Part shown: piece by piece, positions 46,190 through 56,200 of the stretch | Position numbering within the stretch: the stretch's first letter is position 1 | How the letters are laid out: each line of letters opens with the position of its first letter | Source of the DNA: Fen-1273 sp963837815 | GTDB lineage: Bacteria > Bacteroidota > Ignavibacteria > UBA10030 > UBA6906 | NCBI GenBank assembly: GCA_963837815.1 | Contig: CAWIOS010000013.1 | Location: 620,001 to 684,000 of the forward strand | Length of the DNA stretch: 64,000 bases | Reading direction: 5' to 3' | The notes under the pieces: generated by a model | The model's database searches: none | What the model saw: only the letters and a program-made list of their open reading frames with translations | Told to the model about the DNA's origin: nothing | Position numbers and translations under genes: made by a program

Positions 46190-47411
46190 ATGTCTCCATG
46201 TCTTTGTCCCCCCGCCCGGAGAGGTTCACGACAACCACGTCGCCTGACCGGGTTTCGGGCATCAGCGATTTGAGATATGCAAGCGCGTGCGCGCTCTCCA
46301 GCGCGGGGATTATCCCCTCGAGGCGCGATATGAGCCGCGCGGCCTCGAGCGCCTCCGCATCGGTCACGGAGACATACCGGACTCTCCCCGCATCCTTCAG
46401 CGCGCTGTGTTCCGGGCCGACCCCCGGATAGTCCAGCCCCGCGGAGATGGAATGCGCGAGAAGGACCTGCCCCCCCGGGTCCTGGAGCAGGTAACTGAAC
46501 GAACCGTGAAGCACACCCGGGCGCCCCTGCGTGAGCGTCGCCGCGTGCCGCCCGGTATCAAGCCCCTCACCTGCCGCTTCGACCCCCGTCATTATCGCTC
46601 CCGATTCCAGAAACGGATGGAACAGCCCGATCGCATTGCTCCCCCCTCCCACGCACGCGAGAAGGTGATCCGGGGCTTTCCCCTCCGCCATCTCGATCTG
46701 CCGGGCGGTTTCCCTCCCGATGACCGACTGAAAATCCCGCACCATCAGCGGGTAGGGGTGGGGGCCCACAACAGACCCGATGATGTAGAACGTATTCTCC
46801 ACACTGGAGACCCAGTCCCTGATGGCCGCGCTTGTCGCGTCTTTGAGCGTCCTGCTCCCGGAGCGGACGGTGATTACGGCGGCGCCGAGCATTTCCATCC
46901 GGCGGACGTTCAGGTGCTGTCGGGCGACGTCTTCCTCTCCCATGTAGACGCAGCATTCGAGTCCCATCTTCGCCGCGACCGTCGCCGTGGCGACGCCGTG
47001 CTGCCCCGCGCCGGTCTCTGCAATGATCCTCTTCTTCCCCGACCTGAGCGCCAGCAGTATCTGTCCGATTGTATTATTGATCTTGTGCGCACCGGTGTGG
47101 CACAGGTCCTCCCGTTTCAGGTACACCTTCCCCCGCCCGTAGTGCGCGCTCAACCTGCGCGCGAACGTGAGCGGCGTCGGCCGTCCGGCAAATTCATTCA
47201 GCAGCGAGAGGAATTCGTCCTGGAACGACGCATCCCCCCGGGCCGACGCATACATCGATTCGAGGTTACGGAGCGCGGGGATGAGCGTCTCGGGGACGAA
47301 CTGTCCCCCGTACGAACCGAAGTACCCCCGGGAGTCGGGCCAGGTCCGGGGCGTGACCGACCCGTTGCCATCAGGCGATTTCTCGGCCGTTGTCCGAATT
47401 CTGACGCTCAT
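46170..47411 (-). CDS. trpB: Tryptophan synthase beta chain
   Basis: A 413-residue PLP enzyme joining indole and serine. GYFGSYGGQFVPETL is the N-terminal signature, the PLP lysine is Lys110 in CHTGAHKINNTIGQ, and the phosphate-binding loop is CVGGGSNAIG. A Ser/Asn/Pro-rich N-terminal extension of about 28 residues precedes the core. The ATG overlaps the aroF stop by four bases. Confidence 0.97.
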   Translation of the reverse strand: MSVRIRTTAEKSPDGNGSVTPRTWPDSRGYFGSYGGQFVPETLIPALRNLESMYASARGDASFQDEFLSLLNEFAGRPTPLTFARRLSAHYGRGKVYLKREDLCHTGAHKINNTIGQILLALRSGKKRIIAETGAGQHGVATATVAAKMGLECCVYMGEEDVARQHLNVRRMEMLGAAVITVRSGSRTLKDATSAAIRDWVSSVENTFYIIGSVVGPHPYPLMVRDFQSVIGRETARQIEMAEGKAPDHLLACVGGGSNAIGLFHPFLESGAIMTGVEAAGEGLDTGRHAATLTQGRPGVLHGSFSYLLQDPGGQVLLAHSISAGLDYPGVGPEHSALKDAGRVRYVSVTDAEALEAARLISRLEGIIPALESAHALAYLKSLMPETRSGDVVVVNLSGRGDKDMETYAASNA

Positions 47412-48439
47412 CGGGAGGCCTCCGCGGAAAGTGTGCGGTCGACGGCCCCGGCCACGCGGCGGATCTTTTCCATCAGTTCATGGAACCGGCGCGGCTTCAA
47501 CGACTGGTATCCGTCGGAGAGCGCTTCAGACGGATGGGGGTGGATCTCGATCATCAACCCGTCAGCACCGGCGGCGATCCCTGCCATCGCCATCGCCGTC
47601 ACGCCGTCCCACATGCCGATCCCGTGGCTCGGGTCCACGATGATCGGGAGATGCGAGAGCTTCTTGATGACCGGAACGGCGTTCAGGTCGAGCGTATAGC
47701 GCGTCGCAGGCTCGAACGTCCGTATCCCCCGTTCACAGAGTATCACGTTCAGGTTCCCGCGCGCGAGTATGTACTCGGCCGCCATCAGAAGCTCTTCGAC
47801 CGTCGAGGATATCCCCCGTTTGAGGAGGACGGGGATCCTGAGATCTCCCACGGCCTCCAGGAGGCTGAAGTTCGTCATGTTGCGCGCGCCGATCTGTATG
47901 ACGTCGGCCACCTCGGCGACCGCAGGGAGGGTGAGCATGTCCTTCGCCTCGGTCACTATTTTCAGTCCCGTCTCCGCCTTCGCCTCCCTCAGGAGCACAA
48001 GCCCCTCCTCCTTCATCCCCTGGAACGCGTACGGGGACGTCCGGGGCTTGAACGCCCCGCCCCTCAGGAATCTCGCCCCCGCATCCTTCACGGCGCGCGC
48101 CGTCTCGATCAGCTGATCCCAGCTTTCCACCGAACAGGGTCCCGCGATGACGGCGATCTCACGGCCGCCGATCGTCTCCTCCCCGACGCGTATCTCCGAG
48201 TTCTCGTTCCTCGCGTCGCGTCCCGCCAGTTTGTACGGCTTCGTGACGGGAATCGCTTCCTCAACGCCGGGCATCGTCCTGAAGAGTTCCGGGTCGATCT
48301 TCCCGTTGTTCCCCGTGATCCCGACAGCCGTTCGATGTGCCCCCGGGATCTCGTGCGCACGGAGCCCCATTGTTTCAATCTTCTGCCTGATGCGAATCAG
48401 GTCTTCCTTTGTCGCGTCTTTCTTCATCAGCACAAGCAT
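47408..48439 (-). CDS. aroF: 3-deoxy-7-phosphoheptulonate (DAHP) synthase
   Basis: A 343-residue enzyme starting the shikimate pathway from PEP and erythrose 4-phosphate. The N-terminal ferredoxin-like domain of about 75 residues (MLVLMKKDATKEDLIRI) is the regulatory domain found in Thermotoga-type type I-beta enzymes. The barrel has IAGPCSVES, RGGAFKPRTSPYAFQG, KRGISSTVEE and DPSHGIG. It lies between trpF (36 bases) and trpB (overlap of four), so it is controlled with the Trp branch. The symbol is a family-level choice. Confidence 0.94.
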   Translation of the reverse strand: MLVLMKKDATKEDLIRIRQKIETMGLRAHEIPGAHRTAVGITGNNGKIDPELFRTMPGVEEAIPVTKPYKLAGRDARNENSEIRVGEETIGGREIAVIAGPCSVESWDQLIETARAVKDAGARFLRGGAFKPRTSPYAFQGMKEEGLVLLREAKAETGLKIVTEAKDMLTLPAVAEVADVIQIGARNMTNFSLLEAVGDLRIPVLLKRGISSTVEELLMAAEYILARGNLNVILCERGIRTFEPATRYTLDLNAVPVIKKLSHLPIIVDPSHGIGMWDGVTAMAMAGIAAGADGLMIEIHPHPSEALSDGYQSLKPRRFHELMEKIRRVAGAVDRTLSAEASR

Positions 48440-48475
48440 GAGTGCTCCGGTGCGGTGGAAGTTGAATTTCTCATC

Positions 48476-49084
48476 TCAGGCATTCCTGCACTCTGCCATC
48501 AGTGCCCTGATTTTGGTTCTGTCTTTTATCCCGGGAGATCTCTCCACTCCGCTGCTGACGTCGAGCGCGTATGGCCGGGCAGCGTGGATCGCGGAGAGCG
48601 CGTTGTCGGGGGTGATCCCGCCCCCCAGTATGATGCGGCCGTACTGCGAGGCGTCCCGCGCGAGGGACCAGTCGAATGTTTTCCCGGTTCCTCCGCGCAT
48701 CCCGGGGACCGATGCATCAAGAAGCCATGCGGGACCGGGATAGGACGTGATGATCGCCGGGTCGAACCGGTCTCCGACCGCAAACGCCTTGATCACAGGG
48801 ACCGGGTAACCGGCGGTCTCCTCCGGGGTCTCCTCGCCGTGAAACTGGATGCACCGGATCCCCGAGCGCGCGATCGCGGACATGACCTGAGCCCGCTCCT
48901 CGTTGACGAACACGCCGACGGGGGTGACAAACGGCGGGAGGCATCGTATGATTTCCCCCGCCTCATCGGGTCCGACACAGCGCGGGCTCGAGCGGGCAAA
49001 CACGAAACCGACGGCCGATGCTCCTTCCTCCGCCGCGGCGAGCGCGTCGTCGAGACGTGTGATCCCGCAGATCTTGACGATCAT
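48476..49084 (-). CDS. trpF: Phosphoribosylanthranilate isomerase
   Basis: A 202-residue TIM barrel. KICGITRLDDALAAAE carries the catalytic Cys, GVFVNEERAQV follows, and the catalytic Asp is in LLDASVPGMRGGTGKTFDW. The C-terminal phosphate site is ILGGGITPDN. The ATG overlaps the trpC stop by four bases. Confidence 0.95.
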   Translation of the reverse strand: MIVKICGITRLDDALAAAEEGASAVGFVFARSSPRCVGPDEAGEIIRCLPPFVTPVGVFVNEERAQVMSAIARSGIRCIQFHGEETPEETAGYPVPVIKAFAVGDRFDPAIITSYPGPAWLLDASVPGMRGGTGKTFDWSLARDASQYGRIILGGGITPDNALSAIHAARPYALDVSSGVERSPGIKDRTKIRALMAECRNA

Positions 49085-49875
49085 GATGACGTCTCCCGCG
49101 CGCCGCGGATCAATTCCGCAAGCGCATTCCCGGGATCATCCGCGCTCATGAAGTGTTCCCCCACGAGGAACGCGCTGATCCCCGACTTCCTGAGCCGGGC
49201 GATGTCCCGTGTCGACCTGATCCCGCTCTCGCTGACCCCCAGCGTCTCCAACGGAAGAAGCGGGCCGAGCGTTTCGGAAAGCGCAATGTCCGTCCTGAAC
49301 GTGACGAGGTCCCGGTTATTGATGCCGACGAGCGTCAGCCCCGCCCCCGTGAGCGGCGCGAGCTCCCCGGGCGAATGGATCTCGACGAGCGCTTCCATGC
49401 CGAGTGCGCGTGCTTCGTCACGGAGGGCGACGAGATCGCGGGGGATGAGGGCCGCGGCGATGAGGAGTATCGCGTCGGCTCCGGAGGATTTCGACTCGTG
49501 CACCTGGTACGGATCCAGTATGAAATCCTTCCTGAGAAGCGGTATCGACACGGCATGGCGCACGGCCTCCAGGTCGAGGAGTGAACCGAGGAAGTACTTC
49601 TCTTCCGTGAGGACCGATATTGCTGCGGCACCGGCGGCCATATACCCGGTGGCAATGCGGTACGGGTCGCAATCGTGACGGATGACACCGCGCGACGGGG
49701 AGGCCCTTTTGATCTCGGCAATGATCGCGGGGGACGATGCGCGGAGAGCGGCGGAAAGGGAGAGCGGCGTCCTTTCGTACAACGGCCTCTCGCGCAGCCG
49801 GTCGAGCGGGATGCGGACTTTCCGTTCCTTCACGGCGATGCGCGTGGTTTCAAGTATGGCGCCCAGAAAATTCAC
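49081..49875 (-). CDS. trpC: Indole-3-glycerol phosphate synthase
   Basis: A 264-residue TIM barrel closing the indole ring. IAEIKRASPSRGVI holds the catalytic Glu/Lys, PLLRKDFILDPYQ the second Lys, and LVGINNRDLVTF and GVSESGI the phosphate site. The start is a GTG at 49875 that overlaps the trpD stop by four bases (GTGA); the much longer frame upstream is not the gene. Confidence 0.96.
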   Translation of the reverse strand: MNFLGAILETTRIAVKERKVRIPLDRLRERPLYERTPLSLSAALRASSPAIIAEIKRASPSRGVIRHDCDPYRIATGYMAAGAAAISVLTEEKYFLGSLLDLEAVRHAVSIPLLRKDFILDPYQVHESKSSGADAILLIAAALIPRDLVALRDEARALGMEALVEIHSPGELAPLTGAGLTLVGINNRDLVTFRTDIALSETLGPLLPLETLGVSESGIRSTRDIARLRKSGISAFLVGEHFMSADDPGNALAELIRGARETSS

Positions 49876-50891
49876 GGGAGGTTCGAGTATTCCACAAGAC
49901 GTTTGAGTGTTTCCATCGCCCGCCCCGAATCGATGGACTCCGCCGCCTTCGCGCTCCCCTCCGCGAGGTCTTTTGCCTTTCCGGAAACGTATATGCCGAC
50001 CGCGGCGTTGGCGAGGACGACGTCCCTGTGCGGTCCGCGTTCTCTTGCAAGGACGCGGAGCGCGATGCCGGCGTTCTCTTCCGGCGTTCCCCCCACGACC
50101 GTGGATCCCGGGCGATCCGGAAGCCCGAACGTGCTCGCGGAGATGGAATAACTCCTTGTCGGCCTGACGCAGTCCACCTCGAACACGGACGTCTTCCCGG
50201 AAACGGCCACTTCGTCCATCCCGTCCTCGCTGTGAACGACGCAGGCGCGTTCGGTCGAGAGCCGTCCGAGCGCCTCCGCGAGGCGGGACGCCGTCTCCGC
50301 CCTGTACGTCCCCACGAGCTGCTTCGTCACTCCCGCGGGGTTCGTGATCGGACCGAGAAGGTTGAATATCGTCCTGACACCGAGATCGGCCCTCGTTTTC
50401 GCGGCATATTTCATCGCCGGGTGGAACAGGGGTGCAAAGAGGAACGCCACGCCGACCGCGTTGAGACATGCCCCCGCCCGCTCCGGTGGGAGCGATATGT
50501 TGACGCCGAGCGCCTTGAGGAGATCGGCGCTCCCGCTCCGGCTGGAGACGGAGCGGTTGCCGTGTTTTGCCACGGTCACCCCTGCCCCCGCGGCGACGAG
50601 CGACGCGAGCGTCGATATGTTGAACGTGCCGAGACCGTCGCCGCCGGTTCCGCACATGTCAATGGCATGCGGGTCGTCCGCTTTGACCTTCACGGATTTT
50701 TCGCGCATCGTGCGGGCGAACCCGACGAGTTCATCCACGGTTTCCCCCTTTGCCCGCAGGGCCACGAGAAGACCGGCAATCTGGGCTTCCGACGCCTGGT
50801 CCGTCATGATGAGCTCGAGCGCGGACGATGCCTCCTCCGTCGTAAGATCTTCCCCCTCGAGGCATTTTTCGATGAACTGTTTCATTGTCAT
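49872..50891 (-). CDS. trpD: Anthranilate phosphoribosyltransferase
   Basis: A 339-residue enzyme adding phosphoribose to anthranilate. MCGTGGDGLGTFNIST binds PRPP, VAKHGNRSVSSRSGSADLL the anthranilate side, and the metal-binding DE segment is in the C-terminal half (EDGMDEV). GGAGG lies upstream, and the start overlaps the trpG stop by four bases. Confidence 0.96.
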   Translation of the reverse strand: MTMKQFIEKCLEGEDLTTEEASSALELIMTDQASEAQIAGLLVALRAKGETVDELVGFARTMREKSVKVKADDPHAIDMCGTGGDGLGTFNISTLASLVAAGAGVTVAKHGNRSVSSRSGSADLLKALGVNISLPPERAGACLNAVGVAFLFAPLFHPAMKYAAKTRADLGVRTIFNLLGPITNPAGVTKQLVGTYRAETASRLAEALGRLSTERACVVHSEDGMDEVAVSGKTSVFEVDCVRPTRSYSISASTFGLPDRPGSTVVGGTPEENAGIALRVLARERGPHRDVVLANAAVGIYVSGKAKDLAEGSAKAAESIDSGRAMETLKRLVEYSNLP

Positions 50892-51457
50892 GATCCCGCC
50901 TCCATCCAGTTACGCATCATGATCTCACCTTCGTCCGTCAGTATGGACTCCGGGTGAAACTGAACACCCACGGTGGGATATATCCTGTGCCGGACCGCCA
51001 TGATCACCCCCCCGGCGGTCTCCGCAATCCGCTCCAGATCGGGGGGGAACCCCTCCTGCGCGATGACCAGGGAGTGGTACCGCGTCGCCGTGCATGGGTT
51101 CATCACTCCCCGGAACAGCGGATCGCCGTTATGGTGGATCGCGGAGGTCTTCCCGTGCATGAGCGAGGGGGCGTGCACGACGCTGCCGCCGAACGCGAGA
51201 CCGATGGCCTGGTGCCCGAGGCACACGCCGAGTATCGGGATGGAGGGGGAAAATTCCTGTATGAGACCGACGGTGATCCCTGCGTTCTCCGGCCTCCCCG
51301 GGCCGGGGGAGAGGACGATGTGCGACGGCCGGAGCGATGCGACGCCTGCGAGAGAAATCTCGTCGTTCCTCCGCACCTCGATTTCGGGGCTGATCCCCCC
51401 CAGGAGCTGGACAAGGTTGTACGTGAACGAATCGTAATTGTCGATCACGAGTATCAT
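50888..51457 (-). CDS. trpG: Anthranilate synthase component II (glutamine amidotransferase)
   Basis: A 189-residue class I glutaminase feeding ammonia to TrpE. MILVIDNYDSFTYNLVQ is the family start, the nucleophile is Cys79 in GVCLGHQAIG, and the His/Glu pair is in VQFHPESIL. AGGAGGAAG precedes the ATG at 51457, which overlaps the trpE stop. No PabA-specific feature was sought; operon context fixes the role as TrpG. Confidence 0.96.
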   Translation of the reverse strand: MILVIDNYDSFTYNLVQLLGGISPEIEVRRNDEISLAGVASLRPSHIVLSPGPGRPENAGITVGLIQEFSPSIPILGVCLGHQAIGLAFGGSVVHAPSLMHGKTSAIHHNGDPLFRGVMNPCTATRYHSLVIAQEGFPPDLERIAETAGGVIMAVRHRIYPTVGVQFHPESILTDEGEIMMRNWMEAGS

Positions 51458-52956
51458 CGCGCTTCCTCCTCGTGCTCTCCGGGACCGGTCATCTTGAGCC
51501 CGCCTGCAGCGCTCCTGATCGCTTCCAGGAGTGCCCGTGATTTGTTCAGCGTTTCCGTGTATTCGCTCTGCGGGACGGAATCCGACACGATCCCCGCCCC
51601 GGCCTGGATCGAAAGCGTCCCCCCGTGCCCGACGATCGTCCTGATGGCGATGCACGTGTCGAGCGATCCGTTGAATCCCAGGTATCCCACTGCACCGGCA
51701 TAGACACCGCGGGAGACCGGCTCGAGCTCATTGATGATCTGCATTGCACGGACCTTCGGGGCGCCGGAAACCGTTCCCGCGGGGAAACATGCCTTCAATG
51801 CGTCGAGCGCTCCCGAACCCTCCTTCAGTGTTCCGCGGACTTCAGAGACGATGTGCATCACGTGCGAATACCGTTCGACGCGCTTGAAGACCGGCACGTG
51901 TACGCTCCCGAACCTGCTTATCCGGCCGACGTCGTTCCGCCCGAGATCTACGAGCATGACATGCTCGGCGAGCTCCTTCTCGTCGTGCAGGAGGTCGATC
52001 TCCATCAGGCCGTCCTCCTCTTCCGTCTTCCCGCGGGGTCTCGTGCCGGCGATCGGCAGCACTTCGACGTTTTCTCCCGCAACCCTGACGAGAACCTCGG
52101 GAGAGGATCCCGCAAGCTGCGTCTCTCCAAAATCGATATGAAAAAGGTAGGGGGAGGGATTGATGATCCTGAGAGCGCGGTAGACGGCAAAGAGATCCCC
52201 GCTGTAGGGATAGCTCACGCGGCGGGAAAGGACGACCTGGAATATGTCCCCTTCCGTGATGTATTCTTTGGCCCTGGCGACCGAGGCACAGTAGTCTTCA
52301 CGGTCCGTGGACTCCGACGAAGACCCGGTGTCGCACGAGAATGCCGGGAGCGAGGGGACGGTCCGGAGGAACTTCAGCTCCATCGCATCGAGAGCCTTCC
52401 TCCCGGCATGATATTCCTCCTCCGGGGAGCGTTTCCCGTCAAGCATCACGTTGTGTATGAGCTGGACGATCTGGCGGCGGTGATCGAACCGGAGAATCGA
52501 TCCGAAGAGTCCGAACACGGCCTCATCCTCCGCTCCCGGACCCGGTTTCCTGAGCTCCAGCCTCTCGAGCCTTGCCACCGCCGGATACCCGATGTATCCC
52601 ACAAACCCCCCGAGGAACCCGTCGACGCCCGGGACCACTGCCTGCCTGAACCGTCCTGATTCCAGCGCCAGGACGTCGAATATGCCCCCCTCCCGTTCCG
52701 GTGCGCCGGGGATTCCCGTCACCGTGACGTTCCCCCCCTTTACCCGGATCACCATCAACGGGTCGACACCCACAAACGAAAACCGGCCGATCTTCTCATC
52801 CCGCTCGACGCTCTCGAACAGGAAAGACGCTCTCCCGATTTCACGCAGGGCGAGATACGCGGAGACGGGGGTATGAAGATCCGCCAGCCTGGAGCGGACG
52901 AGCGGTATCACGTTCGCCGTCTTCGCGTATTCGTTGAACTCATCAAGTGTCATCAT
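51454..52956 (-). CDS. trpE: Anthranilate synthase component I
   Basis: A 500-residue chorismate-using enzyme. The N-terminal domain has ASFLFESVE, corresponding to the Trp-feedback LLES motif, so allosteric inhibition is likely retained. The C-terminal catalytic domain has the chorismate motifs AGTRPRGKT, ELAEHVMLVDLGRNDVG and FPAGTVSGAPKVRAMQII. ATGs at 52956 and 52953 are equally good. It is the first structural gene of the operon behind the attenuator. Confidence 0.97.
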   Translation of the reverse strand: MMTLDEFNEYAKTANVIPLVRSRLADLHTPVSAYLALREIGRASFLFESVERDEKIGRFSFVGVDPLMVIRVKGGNVTVTGIPGAPEREGGIFDVLALESGRFRQAVVPGVDGFLGGFVGYIGYPAVARLERLELRKPGPGAEDEAVFGLFGSILRFDHRRQIVQLIHNVMLDGKRSPEEEYHAGRKALDAMELKFLRTVPSLPAFSCDTGSSSESTDREDYCASVARAKEYITEGDIFQVVLSRRVSYPYSGDLFAVYRALRIINPSPYLFHIDFGETQLAGSSPEVLVRVAGENVEVLPIAGTRPRGKTEEEDGLMEIDLLHDEKELAEHVMLVDLGRNDVGRISRFGSVHVPVFKRVERYSHVMHIVSEVRGTLKEGSGALDALKACFPAGTVSGAPKVRAMQIINELEPVSRGVYAGAVGYLGFNGSLDTCIAIRTIVGHGGTLSIQAGAGIVSDSVPQSEYTETLNKSRALLEAIRSAAGGLKMTGPGEHEEEAR

Positions 52957-52980
52957 CGGCGGTGATTGGAGTTCCTGATA

Positions 52981-53053
52981 ATAAAAAACCCCCCCTGGCG
53001 AACCAGGGAGGGTTGAAATTGGGGCGTAGACGGGTATCTTCAGGTCCTCACTG
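52981..53053 (-). terminator. trp attenuator: terminator with competing antiterminator
   Basis: The terminator stem is CCCTCCCTGG (53003-53012) with CCAGGGGGGG (52989-52998), ten pairs with one G-T, a TTCG loop and six T after it. An antiterminator is visible: CAGTGAGG (53046-53053, inside the leader ORF) can pair with CCTCCCTG (53004-53011), seven of eight bases. The leader stop codon at 53040-53042 lies just past that segment, so a ribosome finishing the leader would mask it and let the terminator form. An upstream CGCCGG can also pair with CCGGTG around the Trp codons. Confidence 0.85.
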
Positions 53054-53135
53054 CTTCACCGGGAAATTCCGACATGCGCCACCACCAGCCGGCGTTCGTG
53101 GAGACAGATGCGGTATGGAATCCTGTGAGAACCAT
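53040..53135 (-). CDS. trpL: trp operon leader peptide with three consecutive Trp codons
   Basis: A 31-codon ORF, ATG at 53135 and TGA at 53040-53042. Codons 17-19 are TGG TGG TGG (53079-53087), followed by CGC. Trp is the rarest residue, so three in a row here, 66 bases before a terminator and upstream of trpE, mark a ribosome-sensing leader peptide. No Shine-Dalgarno precedes the ATG. The promoter at 53143-53171 predicts a transcript start at 53136 or 53135, so the ORF seems to be read from a leaderless mRNA. Confidence 0.85.
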   Translation of the reverse strand: MVLTGFHTASVSTNAGWWWRMSEFPGEAVRT

Positions 53136-53142
53136 GGGTAAC

Positions 53143-53171
53143 AATATAATCTGCCAAAGGGCGTTTGTCAA
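53143..53171 (-). promoter_or_regulatory. trp operon promoter
   Basis: On the minus strand a perfect TTGACA (53166-53171) and TATATT (53143-53148) with 17 bases between. The start is predicted at 53136, one base before the trpL ATG. It lies only 34 bases after the gltB stop codon, with no terminator between. Confidence 0.8.
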
Positions 53172-53204
53172 GGACTATGGAGTTTTTTTTTTGCGCCGTG
53201 TTTT

Positions 53205-56200
53205 CTAGTCGCGGAGGCGGGGCACGCACTTGAAATACAGCTCGTTGACGTCCGTCCCCCCGTCGAGTATGCCCTTTGCGCGCGAGCTCCCGGTCTCTTT
53301 CCAGTACCGCCCGATAAGCTCCCGGAGCTGGTCCCTGTCACTCTCGTCAAGGTCGCGCGGAACGATATACCCCGTGTTGATCATCGAGGCCTGATCGCGG
53401 CGCAGATAGACCGACCCTCCCGTCATTCCCGCCCCCACGTTGTGCGACACCGGGCCCAGTATGGCGATCGTCCCGCGGGTCATGTATTCGCATGCATGGA
53501 GTCCCGTTCCTTCCACGACCGCCACCGCACCGCTGTTTCTGACCCCGAACCTGTCCCCGGCAAGGCCGTGAACGAAGAGGGTTCCGCCGGTCGCTCCGTA
53601 GAGTGCACAGTGTCCGATGATCGCGCTCTCTCCCGGTTCGTGTGTGGAACGGGGGTGCGGCCGTATCACGACGCTTCCGCCGGCCATGGATTTGCAGACG
53701 GAATCATTCGCCTCTCCGTTGAGAACCACGTGGATACCGTCGACGAGGAACACGCCGAACCCCTGACCGGCACTCCCGGTGAATTCGATGTGTATGTCCG
53801 CGGCCGGGCTCCCGGGAAGTTTTCCCGCACGGGCGCGACGGCGCGCGATTTCTCCCGAAAGCGTCGCAAGAACGCCCCGGTCAGCCGTCGTGATGGGGTA
53901 CGCGAGATGAAGAGGCGCACCGCTCCGCAGCGCAGGCGCCGCGTCGCCGAGTATCCGCTTGTTCAGGACGCCGAGCGGGTCGGCGTTTCCCGGCACACGG
54001 TCCGGGAGCGGAGTCGGAGGACCCGAAAGGAAGAAATCCAGGCTCAGCTTCCGCTGTGTGACGAATTCTGCGTGCGCGGCGGAGACGCGCAGGAGATCGG
54101 TTCTCCCGGTGATCTCGTGAAGGTTCTTCACACCCAGGCCCGCGAGAATTTCGCGCACATCGTCGGCGATTGTCGTCATCATCCGTACGACGTGTTCGGG
54201 GCTCCCCTTGTACTTCGCCTTGAACTTCGGATCATGCGTCGCGATTCCGGTCGGGCACGTATTCTTCTCGCATATCCGCGCCATGATGCATCCCTCGGCA
54301 ACGAGAAGCAGTTTCCCGAAATCGAATCCTTCCGCCCCCAGCACGGCGGCCATGACGACGTCGTTCCCCGTCACGAGCCCGCCGTCCGTCCGGAGCTCCA
54401 CGCTTCCGCGGAGCCCGTTTTCGCACAGCGCTTTGTGCGCCTCCATCAACCCGAATTCCCAGGGGAGTCCCGCATGTTTCATCGAACCGAGAGTGGCGGC
54501 TCCGGTTCCCCCGTCCCCCCCTGCAATGTAGATGACGTCCGCACCCGCTTTGACGACGCCGACGGCAATCGTGCCGATCCCGTTTCCGGAGACGAGCTTC
54601 ACGCTTACCTGTGCGGCCGGGTGGATCTGTTTCAGCTCGTAGATGAGCTCCTTCAGATCCTCGATGCTGTACACGTCGTGCAGCGGCGGGGGTGAAATCA
54701 GGTCCACGTGCGGGAGTGAATGGCGGGCCCGCGCGATGTCCGCGTCGACCTTCACGCTCATGAGCTGCCCCCCCTCGCCCGGCTTCGCTCCCTGGGCGAT
54801 TTTGATCTGCAGCTCCCTTCCGGTGATCAGGTATTCCGCCGTGACACCGAACCGTGCGGACGCGACCTGCTTCGTGGATGCGGCGATCCCCTCTTTTGCA
54901 TAGTAGGGGTTCTCCCCCCCCTCCCCGCTGTTGCTCCTTCCGCCCAGCTCCCGCATCGCCAGTATGACGTCGCGCTGGCTCTCGGCGCTCACCGCTCCAA
55001 ATGACATCGCCCCCGCGCCGAACCGCGCAAGGATCTCCTTCCGGGGCTCCACTTCCTCCGCACCCAGCGGAGGCCCGGCCGGCCCGATCTGGAACAGGTG
55101 CCGGATGTTCACCGGCTCCGCCTCCCGCCCCATTTCGACGAACTGCCTGTACAGACCCCGGCGTGCCTCGTCGGACACGCCGTCCCGCACCATCCGGTGG
55201 ACGACCGCGGCGCGCGCCGCAGTCATCGCGTGTTTTTCCCCCATTGTCCCGCGCACGTGCTCGCGGAACTGGTACGTGTGGAGCAGCCTGTCGCTGTACT
55301 GCGGGTCCGCGGCAAGCGCGGTCTTCTCCAGGATGTCCTGCGCAAGTTCTTCGTAGCCGATCCCCCCCAGGGGCGTCGGCACGCCCGGGAAGAAGTTCTC
55401 CATCAGCTCACTCCCGAGTCCGATCGCGGTGAAGAGCTTGGCGCTCATGTAGCTCTGGACGACGGAAATCCCCACCTTCGACATGATCTTGAGGAGACCC
55501 GATTCGAGGGCGTTCAGGTAGTTCCGCTCCCTGATCTCGGGAGAGAGGCGGCGGAATGACTCGCTGTCGTCGTTCCGGACAATTTCGAGCGCAAGGTACG
55601 GACAGACCGCGGAAGCGCCGAATCCTATCAACGCGGCGATATGGTGCGGTGTCCGCGCCTCCCCCGAATGCACGACGATGGACGTCTGCAGACGGAGTCC
55701 CGATTCGTTGAGGGCCCGGACGACCGCACGCAGCCCGATCAGGCCCGGGATCGGAGGATGCTCGTAGTCCGCCGTCTCGTCACTCAGCACGATGACGCTC
55801 GCACCGCGCTCGACACCCTTCAGGACGGCTGCAGCAAGCGCATCCACGGCCGGCCGGAATGCCTTGATCCCCCCTTCCCGGTCGAATATCATCGGGAAGA
55901 TCAGTGGGACGATGTGCGACTGCGACCGGCGCTTGTGGCTCAGCGCTTCAATGTACCGCATCTGCCCGAGGCTGAGGACGGGCCCGGGAAGCTCAAGCGC
56001 TTCCTCGAGGGGGAGGAGGTCCTTCGCGAAGAAAATATTCGGCCTCCGGCCGAGGAATACGCGCAGGTCGGTGATGTTCTTCTCGCGCAGGTAATCCAGC
56101 GGAGGGTTCGTCACCTGCGCAAAATTCTGGTAGAAATAATCGAAAAACGGCCGGGGCTCGGAAGAAAACACGTTGGGCCGGGCGGTGTCTCCCATCGAAC

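Noticed and set aside
49081..50655. trpC as a 524-codon fusion protein
   Set aside because: The extra 260 codons are antisense-like filler over trpD; the GTG at 49875 overlapping the trpD stop gives a normal-length enzyme.
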